Assembly (NCBI GenBank): GCA_963837025.1
Contig: CAWILT010000001.1
Coordinates: forward strand, 310,001-374,000
Direction: 5' to 3'
Source of the DNA: JALZUV01 sp963837025
GTDB lineage: Bacteria; Pseudomonadota; Alphaproteobacteria; Rickettsiales; JALZUV01
DNA: 64,000 bases
The notes beneath the pieces are model-generated. The model worked only from the letters and a program-made list of their open reading frames with translations, searched no databases and was not told where the DNA came from. Both the position numbers and the translations under genes were made by a program. This document shows positions 1-9,358 of this stretch, one piece after another. The first letter of the stretch is position 1. Each line of letters begins with the position of its first letter.

Positions 1-659
1 TGCACATTATTAACAATTGTACCGCTTCGGCTGCCTCTATCCACCACTTGCAGGCCTTCCGCGGTTTTTTGGATACAGAAATGATTGCGCGATAAGACGG
101 AATCGTCAAATGGATAAATTTCCAGATTATTCATATTTAATGAATCGCCATCGCTAACACCGCTATTTTGCGCGCCCACGCGATAAGGCAGCTGAATCAC
201 CATGCCTTTACCGAGCTGTTGCTTTAACTCTGCCGAAAGCGGAATGAGGGACAATCGTTTAACAGCAGGAGGCTCCATAGAAGAAAGCTGAAACTGACTT
301 TGCTTATTAATTAAGCGCGATATTTTTTGATTGCTCTCTTGCAGACGCTCCATAAGAGCACGCAGCATTTGATTTATTTCAGGCGGGCTTTGACTGAAAA
401 GTTCTTGCATCGCTGCACGAGAAATTTGTTTAACCGTTAACGGACCATCTGCTGCGGCAGAAGCGGAGCGGGGGCTATCATTAATAAGCCCCATTTCTCC
501 AAACAGCTCACCCGTGCCTAAATTGCTAAGCAAAACAGTGCCTTTTTCGGTACGTTTAAAAATTTCAACATTGCCAGATACGACTAAATAAGCGAAGTCG
601 CTTTCTTCGCCTTCACGGAAAATAAGCTCGCCATGTTTAAAATTTTGCTGTTCTAACAT
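1..659 (-). CDS. cyclic-nucleotide-binding (CNB) plus FHA domain protein, C-terminus cut by window edge
   Basis: Read on the minus strand, the open frame starts at ATG 657-659 and runs off the left edge. Residues ~1-115 are a CNB fold, with a KHGELIFREGE start, a GELFGEMGLINDSPRSAS phosphate-binding-cassette-like segment, and a helix rich in Q and E. About 50 residues later an FHA-like stretch appears (LSRNHFCIQK followed by DRGSRSGTIVNN), which is the phosphothreonine-binding signature. There is no HTH between them, so this is a sensor or scaffold, not a Crp-type transcription factor. An in-frame ATG six codons upstream (675-677) is an alternative start. Neither start has a clear Shine-Dalgarno. 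Nucleotide and phosphopeptide binding are family inferences. Confidence 0.8.
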   Translation of the reverse strand, partial: MLEQQNFKHGELIFREGEESDFAYLVVSGNVEIFKRTEKGTVLLSNLGTGELFGEMGLINDSPRSASAAADGPLTVKQISRAAMQELFSQSPPEINQMLRALMERLQESNQKISRLINKQSQFQLSSMEPPAVKRLSLIPLSAELKQQLGKGMVIQLPYRVGAQNSGVSDGDSLNMNNLEIYPFDDSVLSRNHFCIQKTAEGLQVVDRGSRSGTIVNNV

Positions 660-754
660 GGTACAGCTATAACGCATGAGAGTTAAGAATTAGTAAATTT
701 TAAAATAGGAATAGCGTTAGATTACTAAACAATCACGTTTATTAAACTAAGATA

Positions 755-832
755 TGGGGCGAGTGACCGGTTTCGAACCGGCGGCCTCCAGAACCACAAA
801 CTGGCGCTCTAACCAACTGAGCTACACCCGCC
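755..832 (-). tRNA. tRNA-His (GTG anticodon)
   Basis: On the minus strand a full cloverleaf can be read: acceptor GCGGGTG/CACTCGC, D-arm GCTCAGTTGGTTAGAGC, anticodon loop TTGTGGT with anticodon GTG, T-loop TTCGAAA, discriminator C73 and encoded CCA. The base before the acceptor is G, the G-1 identity element of tRNA-His, facing C73. It lies between the CNB-FHA gene and glnB. Confidence 0.93.
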
Positions 833-1006
833 ACATAAGAAGCGGTAATAAATTGATTCCCCCAAAAGGTCAAGGCGCTAGAATGCATTTGCAAAAAAAA
901 TAAATAGGGGTTTTAGCGCAAATATCCTTGCACGAAATCAGGGTTGCTGCCATATCTTTCAACCGCACTATCAAGCAATTAACATGAAAAAGCATGAAGT
1001 TTAGCG

Positions 1007-1345
1007 ATGAAAAAAATTGAAGCGATTATTAAACCTTTCAAATTAGATGAAGTGAAAGAAGCGCTACAAGAAATTGGTTTACAAGGGCTTACGGTTACGG
1101 AAGCCAAAGGCTTTGGCCGCCAAAAAGGGCATACCGAGCTTTATCGTGGTGCCGAGTATGTGGTTGATTTTTTACCAAAAGTGAAATTAGAGATTGTGGT
1201 AGAAGATAATCAGGTAGAGCGTACGGTTGAAGCCATTATACAAGCCGCGCGAACGGATCGTATTGGCGATGGCAAAATTTTCATTTTTCCGGTTGAAGAT
1301 GCGATTCGCATTCGAACCGGTGAGCGATCGGACGATGCATTATAG
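1007..1345 (+). CDS. glnB: nitrogen regulatory protein P-II
   Basis: A 112-residue PII trimer subunit that senses 2-oxoglutarate and ATP/ADP and passes nitrogen status to GlnA adenylylation and to NtrB. The start MKKIEAIIKPFKLDEVKEAL is typical. The T-loop carries the uridylylation tyrosine Y51 (YRGAEYVVDF), and the C-terminus has GDGKIFIFPVEDAIRIRTGE. Length is exactly that of the family. It is followed by a strong intrinsic terminator and then glnA, the usual alphaproteobacterial glnBA order. The terminator between them suggests separate or attenuated transcription of glnA. No convincing sigma-54 element was found upstream. Confidence 0.97.
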   Translation: MKKIEAIIKPFKLDEVKEALQEIGLQGLTVTEAKGFGRQKGHTELYRGAEYVVDFLPKVKLEIVVEDNQVERTVEAIIQAARTDRIGDGKIFIFPVEDAIRIRTGERSDDAL

Positions 1346-1350
1346 AATTT

Positions 1351-1376
1351 AAGGCGGCTTAAAGCCGCCTTTTTTT
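1351..1376 (+). terminator. intrinsic terminator between glnB and glnA
   Basis: A perfect hairpin AAGGCGGC / GCCGCCTT with a short TTAAA-type loop is followed directly by a T run, five bases after the glnB stop. It should end or attenuate glnB transcription before glnA. Confidence 0.88.
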
Positions 1377-1408
1377 AAGTCACCTAATTAATAACTTAGA
1401 GGAAAATT

Positions 1409-2812
1409 ATGGGCAATAAAGTATTAGATTTAGTTAAAGAACATGATGCACAATTTGTGGAGTTTCGCTTCACTGATCCTAAAGGCAAGTGGCAACACAC
1501 AGGCTATTATGCCAAAGAAGTGGATGCTGATTTATTAGAAGATGGCATCATGTTTGACGGCTCGTCAATCCAAGGCTGGAAGGCCATTAACGAATCAGAT
1601 ATGATTTTAATGCCCGATGCAGATAGCGCATTCATGGATCCATTCTCTGCGCAAACTACTGTGGTTGTTTTCTGCGATATTATTGAGCCTAGCACTGGCC
1701 AAGATTATGACCGCGATCCACGCTCAACTGCAAAACGCGCTGAAGCTTATTTGAAAAATTCCGGCATTGGCGAAAAGGCTTTCTTTGGCCCTGAACTTGA
1801 ATTTTTCATTTTTGATGATGCGCGCTGGAATTTAGATGGCGGCAGCAGCTTCCACTCATTAGATTCTGAAGAAATGCCGAGCAACTCAGGCACACCTTAC
1901 GATATGGGAAATATGGGGCATCGCCCCGGTGTAAAAGGTGGCTATTTTCCGGTAGCGCCTGTGGATTCATTACAGGATATTCGTGCGGAGATGCTTTCTG
2001 TGTTAGAAACAGTCGGTATTTCACCTATCTTGCATCATCACGAAGTTGCACCAGGCCAATGCGAATTAGGCACTAAGTTTGATACATTAGTTAAATGCGC
2101 GGATAACGTGCAAAAATACAAATATGTAGTGCACAATGTGGCTGATTCTTACGGTAAAACGGCTACTTTTATGCCAAAACCAATCTCAGGCGATAATGGG
2201 TCAGGCATGCATGTGCATCAATCTATTTGGAAAGGTGACTCGCCTTTATTTGCAGGTAACGGCTATGCTGACTTATCTGACATGTGCCTGTTTTATATTG
2301 GTGGTATTATCAAACATGCTAAAGCGCTTAATGCATTCACCAATGCATCAACCAACAGCTACAAACGTTTAATTCCGGGTTTTGAAGCACCCGTATTGTT
2401 AGCGTATAGCTCACGTAATCGCTCAGCCTCTATTCGTATTCCTTATGTGTCTAGTGCAAAAGCAAAACGTATTGAAACACGTTTTCCTGATCCAACAGCC
2501 AACCCTTACTTCGCGTTTAGTGCGCTGCTAATGGCCGGTCTTGATGGGATTGAGAATAAAATTCACCCTGGCGATGCAATGGATAAAAACCTGTATGATT
2601 TGCCCGCTGAAGAGTTAAAAGACATTCCAACCGTATGTGGTTCATTGCGCGAAGCGTTAGAATCACTCGATAAAGACCGTGAGTTTTTAAAACGCGGCGA
2701 TGTATTTAGCGATGATCAGATTGATGCCTATATCGCGTTAAAAATGGAAGAAGTTTATGCGGTTGATCACACCCCATGCCCCATTGAATTTAAGATGTAT
2801 TATTCAGTGTAA
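1409..2812 (+). CDS. glnA: glutamine synthetase type I
   Basis: A 467-residue GSI enzyme that makes glutamine from glutamate, ammonia and ATP as a cytosolic dodecamer. Visible signatures are FDGSSIQGW near residue 50, GPELEFFIFD near 130, the ATP-binding KPISGDNGSGMHVHQS near 255-270, and NLYDLPAEE near 396, where Y396 is the adenylylation site of beta-type GSI. Length matches the family. An AGAGGAAAA ribosome site precedes ATG 1409. Regulation by GlnB and GlnE is expected from the tyrosine and the adjacent glnB. Confidence 0.98.
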   Translation: MGNKVLDLVKEHDAQFVEFRFTDPKGKWQHTGYYAKEVDADLLEDGIMFDGSSIQGWKAINESDMILMPDADSAFMDPFSAQTTVVVFCDIIEPSTGQDYDRDPRSTAKRAEAYLKNSGIGEKAFFGPELEFFIFDDARWNLDGGSSFHSLDSEEMPSNSGTPYDMGNMGHRPGVKGGYFPVAPVDSLQDIRAEMLSVLETVGISPILHHHEVAPGQCELGTKFDTLVKCADNVQKYKYVVHNVADSYGKTATFMPKPISGDNGSGMHVHQSIWKGDSPLFAGNGYADLSDMCLFYIGGIIKHAKALNAFTNASTNSYKRLIPGFEAPVLLAYSSRNRSASIRIPYVSSAKAKRIETRFPDPTANPYFAFSALLMAGLDGIENKIHPGDAMDKNLYDLPAEELKDIPTVCGSLREALESLDKDREFLKRGDVFSDDQIDAYIALKMEEVYAVDHTPCPIEFKMYYSV

Positions 2813-2824
2813 TTAGCTAAAACC

Positions 2825-2867
2825 AAAGCCCCCTTAGCAAATTCATATTGCTAAGGGGGCTTTTTTA
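2825..2867. terminator. bidirectional terminator between convergent glnA and hemB
   Basis: A long inverted repeat, AAAGCCCCCTTAGCAA paired with TTGCTAAGGGGGCTTT, around a short AT loop and flanked by a T run. It lies between the glnA stop (2812) and the hemB stop (2891, minus strand), so it can serve both genes. Confidence 0.9.
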
Positions 2868-2890
2868 ATTTTCAAACTTGCGGTTAAAAT

Positions 2891-3940
2891 CTATTCCCAA
2901 ATGCGGCAACGGCCTAGGCTGTGCTGCATCAAAATACGCGCCACATCAACGGCAGCATACGTAAAAATACCAGTAGCCCCCGCACGTTTAAACGCCATTA
3001 GATGCTCCATCATAACAGCGTTTTCATTTATCCAGCCTTTTTCAGCGGCAGCTTTAACCATCGCATATTCTCCTGAAACCTGATAGGCAAATACTGGGAT
3101 AGAAAAATTCTCATGCACCCGGCGTACTACATCTAAATAGGGCAGGCCGGGCTTGACCATAATCATATCAGCACCTTCGGAAATATCGAGTGACACTTCT
3201 TTCAGAGCTTCATCGCCATTTGCCGGATCCATCTGATAATCGCGTTTATTAGCACTACCCAAGTTGCCTTTTGAACCAACCGCATCGCGAAATGGGCCAT
3301 AGCAGCTTGAGGCATATTTGGCGGCATAAGATAAAATACTCACATTCTCAAAACCCGCTTCATCAAGCGCCTGGCGAATAAAACCAATACGGCCATCCAT
3401 CATGTCAGATGGCGCAATAATATCAACGCCGGCTTTAGCTTGCGTAATGGCCTGCTTGGCTAAAATTTCAAGTGTAGAATCATTATGCACTTTACCATTT
3501 TCAATCAACCCATCTTGGCCGTGGGTGGTGTAGGGATCGAGTGCAACATCACCAATAATACCTATATTGGGCACTTCTTTTTTAATCGCCGCAATGGCGC
3601 GACACATTAAGTTATCCTCATTAAAAGCTTCATCGCCTTTTTCAGATTTCTTATCTTGCGTAATCACGGGAAATAACGCAATAGCGGGAATTCCCAGCTC
3701 GCGCGCTTCAAAAACTTGTGGAATCAGTTCATCAATCGTAGAACGAAAAACGCCGGGCATAGACTCAACGGGAGTGCGTGTTTTTTCACCCTCTTGCACA
3801 AAAACCGGCCACACTAAATCATGCACTGTAATATGGCTTTCAGCCACCATTGCACGCATCCAGCCATGTTGACGGTTGCGGCGCATACGCACTTGGGGGA
3901 ACTGGCCTTGTCGGCGATTGTATTTTTGGCTAGTCATCAT
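2891..3940 (-). CDS. hemB: delta-aminolevulinic acid dehydratase (porphobilinogen synthase)
   Basis: A 349-residue enzyme condensing two 5-aminolevulinate molecules to porphobilinogen in haem synthesis. Both Schiff-base lysine regions are present (SYAAKYASSCYGPFRDA and MIMVKPGLPYLD). The metal-site segment reads DVALDPYTTHGQDG, so the cysteines that hold catalytic zinc in the Zn-type enzyme are absent. This marks the Mg-dependent class common in alphaproteobacteria. Two ATGs follow the TAA of the upstream esterase directly (TAAATGATG), so translation is probably coupled and the start could be either ATG. Confidence 0.96.
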   Translation of the reverse strand: MMTSQKYNRRQGQFPQVRMRRNRQHGWMRAMVAESHITVHDLVWPVFVQEGEKTRTPVESMPGVFRSTIDELIPQVFEARELGIPAIALFPVITQDKKSEKGDEAFNEDNLMCRAIAAIKKEVPNIGIIGDVALDPYTTHGQDGLIENGKVHNDSTLEILAKQAITQAKAGVDIIAPSDMMDGRIGFIRQALDEAGFENVSILSYAAKYASSCYGPFRDAVGSKGNLGSANKRDYQMDPANGDEALKEVSLDISEGADMIMVKPGLPYLDVVRRVHENFSIPVFAYQVSGEYAMVKAAAEKGWINENAVMMEHLMAFKRAGATGIFTYAAVDVARILMQHSLGRCRIWE

Positions 3941-4588
3941 TTATTGCAAATAGGTGTGCAGGAAATTTGCCGCAATGTCTAGTCCTGTTGGGTCAATTCC
4001 ATGGGCTAAATTTGGCCGTGTATGTGTTTCAACCGATACACCTGCCGCAGTTAATGCGCGCTCCGCTATGCCCATCGCGCCATAAGGCACAACCGTATCC
4101 GCCTGACCATGAATCAAACATACAGGTGGTTTAGATTTTATTTCGCGTGGAAGCTTGGCCGCCGATACCATTGCGCCTGAGAAACCCACAATCGCCGCCA
4201 CTGAATCTTCGCGGCGCAATGCGGTATAGAGCGATGTCATTGTGCCTTGTGAAAAGCCTAATATAGCTAATTTGGAAGCAGGCAGGCCAAACTCTTTCAA
4301 CATCACATCAATATAAGCATTCAGCAGAGGTTCTGCTTTTTTCACTTCACGTTCTAAATCAGCTTCAATACGGCTTTGTAAACTAAACCATTGGCGACCA
4401 TAAGGCGCCATATCGCAAGGGAAGGGCGCATCTGGCGAAACGAACGCTGTGTTAGGCAGCTTATCCGAAAGCTCATCAGCCAGCCCAATTAAATCTCGTC
4501 CATCGGCGCCTAATCCGTGGGCGAGAATCACGAGTGATTGTGTATCACCCGAGGGCGCAGGATAGGTATAGGTATTTAAATTGCTCAT
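3941..4588 (-). CDS. carboxylesterase/phospholipase, alpha/beta hydrolase
   Basis: A 215-residue alpha/beta hydrolase of the acyl-protein thioesterase / YpfH type. The oxyanion-hole HGLGADGRDL is near residue 28, the nucleophile elbow GFSQG near 118, the acid in HGQADTVVPY and the catalytic histidine in NLAHGID. The family hydrolyses short acyl esters; the real substrate is unknown. ATG 4588 was chosen over the GTG one codon upstream. The hemB start abuts its stop, which implies a two-gene operon. It is divergent from polA with about 60 bp between the starts, so their promoters share this gap. Confidence 0.9.
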   Translation of the reverse strand: MSNLNTYTYPAPSGDTQSLVILAHGLGADGRDLIGLADELSDKLPNTAFVSPDAPFPCDMAPYGRQWFSLQSRIEADLEREVKKAEPLLNAYIDVMLKEFGLPASKLAILGFSQGTMTSLYTALRREDSVAAIVGFSGAMVSAAKLPREIKSKPPVCLIHGQADTVVPYGAMGIAERALTAAGVSVETHTRPNLAHGIDPTGLDIAANFLHTYLQ

Positions 4589-4650
4589 CACACGTTGATA
4601 ACCATGTTCAAGCAGATTGCAATCGAAACTGCGGGCGCTATGCTGCGCAT

Positions 4651-7386
4651 ATGTCAGCTCCTAAACGTCTTACTCTCATTGATGGCAGTGGATTTATCTT
4701 CCGCGCCTTTTTCGCTATGCCTAACCTTACCAATAAAGAGGGCACGCCAACAGGCGCTGTATATGGCTTTGTCAACATGATGCAAAAGCTATTGCGTGAT
4801 GCGCAAAATAACGAATTTGACGATTACATAGCCGTGATATTCGATGCAGGGCGCTTCACTTTCCGCAACGAAATGTACGATCAATATAAAGCTAACCGCG
4901 ATGAACCACCAGAAGAATTGAAACCCCAATTTGCGCTGGTGCGCGAGGCAACTGCCGCACTAAATCTCCCCGCCATAGAGCTTGCTGGTTTTGAAGCTGA
5001 CGATCTAATTGCCAGCTACACCCGTCAAGCCAAGTGTGATGGATTTGATGAGGTTATCATCGTTTCGTCCGATAAAGATTTAATGCAACTCGTTGATGAT
5101 AATGCCGGCATTCATATGTTTGATGCTATGAAAAGCAAAGTCATTAATGAAGCTATGGTAGATGAAAAGTTCGGCGTACCCCCTTACAAAGTGCGCGATG
5201 TGCTGGCTCTCATGGGCGATAGCTCTGATAATATCCCCGGCATTGCGGGTATCGGCCCCAAAACCGCTGCGCAACTTATCAATCATTTCGGCGATTTAGA
5301 AAGCTTACTTAACCGTGCGGAAGAAGAAGTGCCGCAGAAAAAACGGCGTGAGTCGCTGATTGAATTTGCCGATGATGCGCGCCTTTCCTATCAGCTCGTT
5401 ACACTTAAAAACGATTGCGAATTGCCTGTTCCATTGAGTGATTGCGGCGAGCGTGACTGGGACACACCCATTCTACGCGAGTTTTTACAATCTATGGGCT
5501 TTAGGAAATTACAAGAACAGCTTGATAGCATCTCTGGTATAGCTTCCGATGAAACACCCGCTGCACCAGAATCTAAACCTGAAGAGATTAAGAAAATATC
5601 TTATTTACAAGCAGATGAGGCTTTACTCACAAACATGCTAACCCAAGCAAAAGCGCAAGGTAAACTTGCTATCATATACGAAGAATCGGGCATGGGGCTT
5701 TGCGTTGAAAGTGGCTCAGCGATATATTTTCCATTTCCATTAGAATCTACTCAAAATGCAAGCAAAGCTCAGGCAACGCTTTTTGCTGAAGAAAACGCAG
5801 AAAACTTAAAGCCTATGATTCCAGCAGTCATTATCGAAATTTTGGCTGATAAAACGGTGTTAAAAATTGGCTATCATATAAAAGCGGCTATCCGCTCAAT
5901 TGGAACTATTAGCCCAGTAGATGATGTAACTTTACTATCCTATGTACTTGAAGCAGGTTTAGAAAATCACGATTTTGACGGTTTGGTAAAACGGCAGTTG
6001 CAACTAGAACCCCCATCTGATGAAGCCGCACTAGGCAAGGGTAGGGCTAAAAAGCGGTGGGTTCATGCTGATGCGCAAGACATTACGCCTATTCTAGCAG
6101 CGCGCGCTGATTACACGATGCGTTTATGGAATTTACAACATCCGCAGCTTCCACACGCTAATGTGGCATCAGTTTATGAGAAAATTGAGCGCCCCTTATT
6201 GCCTATTATGGCTGAAATGGAGCGCAAAGGCGTATTACTTGACCGCACCTATCTCGCTAATCTTTCTACCGAATTTAAAAATTTAATCGCAGGCTTAGAA
6301 AAAGAAATTTACACGTTAGCGGGTGAGGAATTCCTCATCGGATCACCCAAACAATTAGGTGAAGTGTTATTTGATAAATTAGGTATTGAAGGAGGCAAAA
6401 AAAGCAAAAAAAGTGGGCAATATTCCACAGGAATCGAAGTGCTCGAAGAACTCGCCGCACAAGGCCACATCATTGCTGAAAAAGTCGTAAGTTGGCGACA
6501 ATATGAAAAGTTACGTTCCACCTACACCGATGCGTTGCAAAATCAAATCGAAGATGATGGCCGAGTGCATACCACTTTACAACAAACCGTAGCTGCAACA
6601 GGCCGCTTAAGTTCCACCGACCCGAATTTACAAAATATTCCCATCCGCACCGACGAAGGTAAACGGATTCGCCAAGCATTCATCGCCAAATCAGGCTATC
6701 GATTAGTAGCGGCTGATTATTCGCAAATTGAGTTGCGCTTACTTGCTGAGATGGCCGATATGAATGAGCTTAAAGAGGCCTTTCGTAAAGGCCAAGATAT
6801 CCACGCCGCAACGGCCAGTCAGATGTTCAACATTCCGTTAGATGAAATGACGTTCGAGTATCGCCGTCGCGCAAAAACGATTAATTTTGGTATTATCTAT
6901 GGTATCTCTGCCCATGGTTTAGCAGTTCGTTTAGGCATTGAACGTTCCGATGCGGCCAAATTCATTGATGCCTATTTTGAACTTTATCCCGGCATCCGCG
7001 CTTATATGGAGGCCAAAAAAATGGAGGCCAAAGAATATGGTTTTATCACCACGCTTTATGGCCGTAAGGTACATATAAAAGGCATAAATGATAAAAATTA
7101 TAACATGCGCGCATTTGCCGAGCGCCAAGCTATCAACGCACCCTTGCAAGGCACGGCCGCAGATATCATTAAACGTGCAATGATTGCGATAGATGGGGAA
7201 TATGGCAATAATGAGGATGTGCGGATGTTATTACAAGTGCATGATGAGTTACTATTCGAGATTGCAGATAATAAAGCGGAAAAAATAACGGCAAACATCG
7301 TGCAAATCATGCAAAATGCAGCCCATCTATCTTTACCATTAGTGGTTGAAGCGGGCATTGGAAATAATTGGGGCGAAATCCACTAG
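4651..7386 (+). CDS. polA: DNA polymerase I
   Basis: A 911-residue Pol I. The N-terminal 5'-3' exonuclease starts at LTLIDGSGFIFRAFFAM and has FEADDLIASY and GDSSDNIPGIAGIGPKTA. A 3'-5' exonuclease-like middle follows, then the polymerase with TDPNLQNIPIRT, AADYSQIELRLLAE, RRRAKTINFGIIYG and LLQVHDELLFE. ATG 4651 was chosen because the open frame further upstream encodes atypical residues and overlaps the divergent esterase. The proofreading motifs look lost: ExoI reads IIYEESGMG where FDTETDSLD is expected, and ExoII reads KIGYHIKAAIRS with no aspartate. It therefore probably lacks proofreading, a point inferred from motif comparison. Confidence 0.96.
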   Translation: MSAPKRLTLIDGSGFIFRAFFAMPNLTNKEGTPTGAVYGFVNMMQKLLRDAQNNEFDDYIAVIFDAGRFTFRNEMYDQYKANRDEPPEELKPQFALVREATAALNLPAIELAGFEADDLIASYTRQAKCDGFDEVIIVSSDKDLMQLVDDNAGIHMFDAMKSKVINEAMVDEKFGVPPYKVRDVLALMGDSSDNIPGIAGIGPKTAAQLINHFGDLESLLNRAEEEVPQKKRRESLIEFADDARLSYQLVTLKNDCELPVPLSDCGERDWDTPILREFLQSMGFRKLQEQLDSISGIASDETPAAPESKPEEIKKISYLQADEALLTNMLTQAKAQGKLAIIYEESGMGLCVESGSAIYFPFPLESTQNASKAQATLFAEENAENLKPMIPAVIIEILADKTVLKIGYHIKAAIRSIGTISPVDDVTLLSYVLEAGLENHDFDGLVKRQLQLEPPSDEAALGKGRAKKRWVHADAQDITPILAARADYTMRLWNLQHPQLPHANVASVYEKIERPLLPIMAEMERKGVLLDRTYLANLSTEFKNLIAGLEKEIYTLAGEEFLIGSPKQLGEVLFDKLGIEGGKKSKKSGQYSTGIEVLEELAAQGHIIAEKVVSWRQYEKLRSTYTDALQNQIEDDGRVHTTLQQTVAATGRLSSTDPNLQNIPIRTDEGKRIRQAFIAKSGYRLVAADYSQIELRLLAEMADMNELKEAFRKGQDIHAATASQMFNIPLDEMTFEYRRRAKTINFGIIYGISAHGLAVRLGIERSDAAKFIDAYFELYPGIRAYMEAKKMEAKEYGFITTLYGRKVHIKGINDKNYNMRAFAERQAINAPLQGTAADIIKRAMIAIDGEYGNNEDVRMLLQVHDELLFEIADNKAEKITANIVQIMQNAAHLSLPLVVEAGIGNNWGEIH

Positions 7387-7432
7387 GAAAGCGCTAGTAA
7401 TTGCAGCAATTCTTCTTTATATAATTTCGAAC

Positions 7433-8848
7433 ATGACAGACGATTTCAAAACAAAATTCAAGCCCATTCTCATTTCTGGCAAAGAATGCTACCCCATAAT
7501 TGAGGGTGGCAAAGGCGTAGCCGCATCCGATGGCGCAACTTCGGGTGCATTTGCAGCGGCAGGTGCTGTAGGCACATTTTCAGGCGTTAATGCAGTCGCT
7601 TATGATGAACAAGGCAATCGCATTCCTTACATTTATAAAGAGACGACTCGCCGTGGCCGCCATGCAGAGCTGATTGATTTAAGCGTCCGCGGTGGCATTG
7701 CCCAAGCGAAACGCGCACATGAAATTGCCAATGGTAATGGCCGTATCCACATGAATGTATTGTGGGAAATGGGCGCCGCAGAAGAAATTCTTACCAAAGT
7801 GCTTGAAGGCACTAAAGGCATGGTAAATGGCATTACATGTGGTGCAGGCATGCCTTATAAGTTAGGCGAAATTGCAGAACATTATAATGTTTATTACTAT
7901 CCTATCGTTTCATCCATGCGAGCATTCCGTGCATTATGGAAACGCTCTTATAATAAAACAGCGCCGTTTCTAGGGGGCGTGGTTTATGAAGATCCGTGGC
8001 TAGCGGGAGGTCATAATGGCCTATCAAACAGTGAAGATCCTAAAATACCTGAGGATCCTTATCCACGCGTGGCTGAACTTCGTTCCTTCATGAATCTGGT
8101 CGGTTTAAACGAAGTGCCAATTGTGATGGCAGGCGGTGTCTGGCATCTAAAAGAGTGGGAGCATTGGCTTGATAATCCAGAAATCGGACCCATTGCATTT
8201 CAATTCGGTACCCGCCCACTTCTCACACAAGAAAGCCCAATTCCACTGCATTGGAAGCAAAAGCTTCTTAAATTACAGCCCGGCGATGTGTTTTTGAATA
8301 AATTTAGCCCTACAGGATTTTATTCATCAGCCGTAAATAACGATTTTATACAAGAACTTCGTGCGCGCTCTGATCGTCAAGTTGAATATCGCACCGAGCA
8401 AGAAGGTTATTTTGCCGAACCTTATGGTTTTGGCCCTCGCAAGCGTCCGCATTATGTTACGCCTGAAGATATGGCGCGTATTCGTAAATGGGAAGAAGAC
8501 GGCTATGATGTTGCGATGAAAACGCCCGATGATACGCTCATATTTACCTCAAAAAATAAAGCGGATGAAATCACAACCGACCAAATCGAATGTATGGGCT
8601 GCCTATCACATTGTCGTTTTTCCAACTGGAAAGATCATGATGATTATTCCACAGGCAAAAAAGCGGATCCACGCAGCTTCTGCATTCAAAAAACGTTGCA
8701 GCGCATTGTGCATAATGAGGGCAATATCAATAATGAGCTCATGTTTAGCGGGCATAATGCCTTCAAGTTTGGAGATGATCCTTTTTATGAAAACGGCATT
8801 ATTCCAACCGTCGGACAATTGGTTGAGCGCATTCGCGAAGGGCGTTAA
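7433..8848 (+). CDS. nitronate monooxygenase family flavoprotein (NMO/2-nitropropane dioxygenase-like)
   Basis: A 471-residue FMN-dependent TIM-barrel protein. Visible elements are the N-terminal PIIEGGKGVAASDGATSG, the barrel segment NGITCGAGMP, and the FMN-binding region PIVMAGGVWHLKEWE with FQFGTRPLLTQESP. The C-terminal ~90 residues hold a cysteine cluster, CMGCLSHC, that classical NMOs lack and which could bind a metal or iron-sulfur cluster (inference). Longer homologues of this shape are usual in alphaproteobacteria; substrate unknown. The start at 7433 avoids an AT-rich extension overlapping polA. Confidence 0.85.
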   Translation: MTDDFKTKFKPILISGKECYPIIEGGKGVAASDGATSGAFAAAGAVGTFSGVNAVAYDEQGNRIPYIYKETTRRGRHAELIDLSVRGGIAQAKRAHEIANGNGRIHMNVLWEMGAAEEILTKVLEGTKGMVNGITCGAGMPYKLGEIAEHYNVYYYPIVSSMRAFRALWKRSYNKTAPFLGGVVYEDPWLAGGHNGLSNSEDPKIPEDPYPRVAELRSFMNLVGLNEVPIVMAGGVWHLKEWEHWLDNPEIGPIAFQFGTRPLLTQESPIPLHWKQKLLKLQPGDVFLNKFSPTGFYSSAVNNDFIQELRARSDRQVEYRTEQEGYFAEPYGFGPRKRPHYVTPEDMARIRKWEEDGYDVAMKTPDDTLIFTSKNKADEITTDQIECMGCLSHCRFSNWKDHDDYSTGKKADPRSFCIQKTLQRIVHNEGNINNELMFSGHNAFKFGDDPFYENGIIPTVGQLVERIREGR

Positions 8849-8854
8849 TAAGCT

Positions 8855-9319
8855 TTAGTCAAGCTTAACACCCCATAATAAGCTTAGCGGAACCCAGCCA
8901 TCTTTCTCGGCCACCTCAATCTCGCACCAGTCAGCTCGGCAAGTTTCTAGTTGCACGACTACTTTGGGCATTAATCGCACAATAGGGTCAGCATTATCTT
9001 CTGGCTTTTCACGCAGCACGGTTTCATCTTTTACAAGCGCTGTTCGCACGCCTGATAGCATTGAATGGTGCATCCACCCTTTAATACCGTCACTATCTTC
9101 AACCTGACGCCAATGCTCATATTCATTAACGATCTTAAGTGGTAATCCGCGTTGCGTATAATTCCACCTAACGGGGTAGCGCTTGCCAGGGCCAACACGC
9201 ATAAATGCTTCACTACTTTTTAGCGATACAAAACGTGGAATCGGCAAACCCGTTTCGCTGTAAGGTTGAGCAAAAACAGGCGTAGATGCAAACATTAAAA
9301 ATATTAAAAACCATTTCAT
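8855..9319 (-). CDS. exported SH3-domain protein
   Basis: A 154-residue protein with a signal peptide (MKWFLIFLMFASTPVFA, cleavage after AQ-like sequence). Two SH3b-like segments follow, the first SSEAFMRVGPGKRYPVRW and WRQVEDSDGIKGWMHHSML, the second TVLREKPEDNADPIVRL and WCEIEVAEKDGWVPLSLLWG. This is the alphaproteobacterial periplasmic SH3 family thought to bind cell-wall peptides. It closes the leftward cluster after cysK, with about 39 bp between them. Function in the cell is unproven. Confidence 0.87.
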   Translation of the reverse strand: MKWFLIFLMFASTPVFAQPYSETGLPIPRFVSLKSSEAFMRVGPGKRYPVRWNYTQRGLPLKIVNEYEHWRQVEDSDGIKGWMHHSMLSGVRTALVKDETVLREKPEDNADPIVRLMPKVVVQLETCRADWCEIEVAEKDGWVPLSLLWGVKLD

Positions 9320-9358
9320 TAAATTAGCCTAAGCAAATCTAACGATGCCTGCAACTAA

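Noticed and set aside
920..1006. Possible sigma-54 promoter before glnB (TTGCACG and GGGTTGCT).
   Set aside because: The -24 GG is missing and the spacing between the two elements is about 16 instead of 12 bases.
4534..4650. 39-codon N-terminal extension of polA.
   Set aside because: It overlaps the divergent esterase start, has atypical residues, and Pol I begins at the MSAPKRLTLIDGSG segment.
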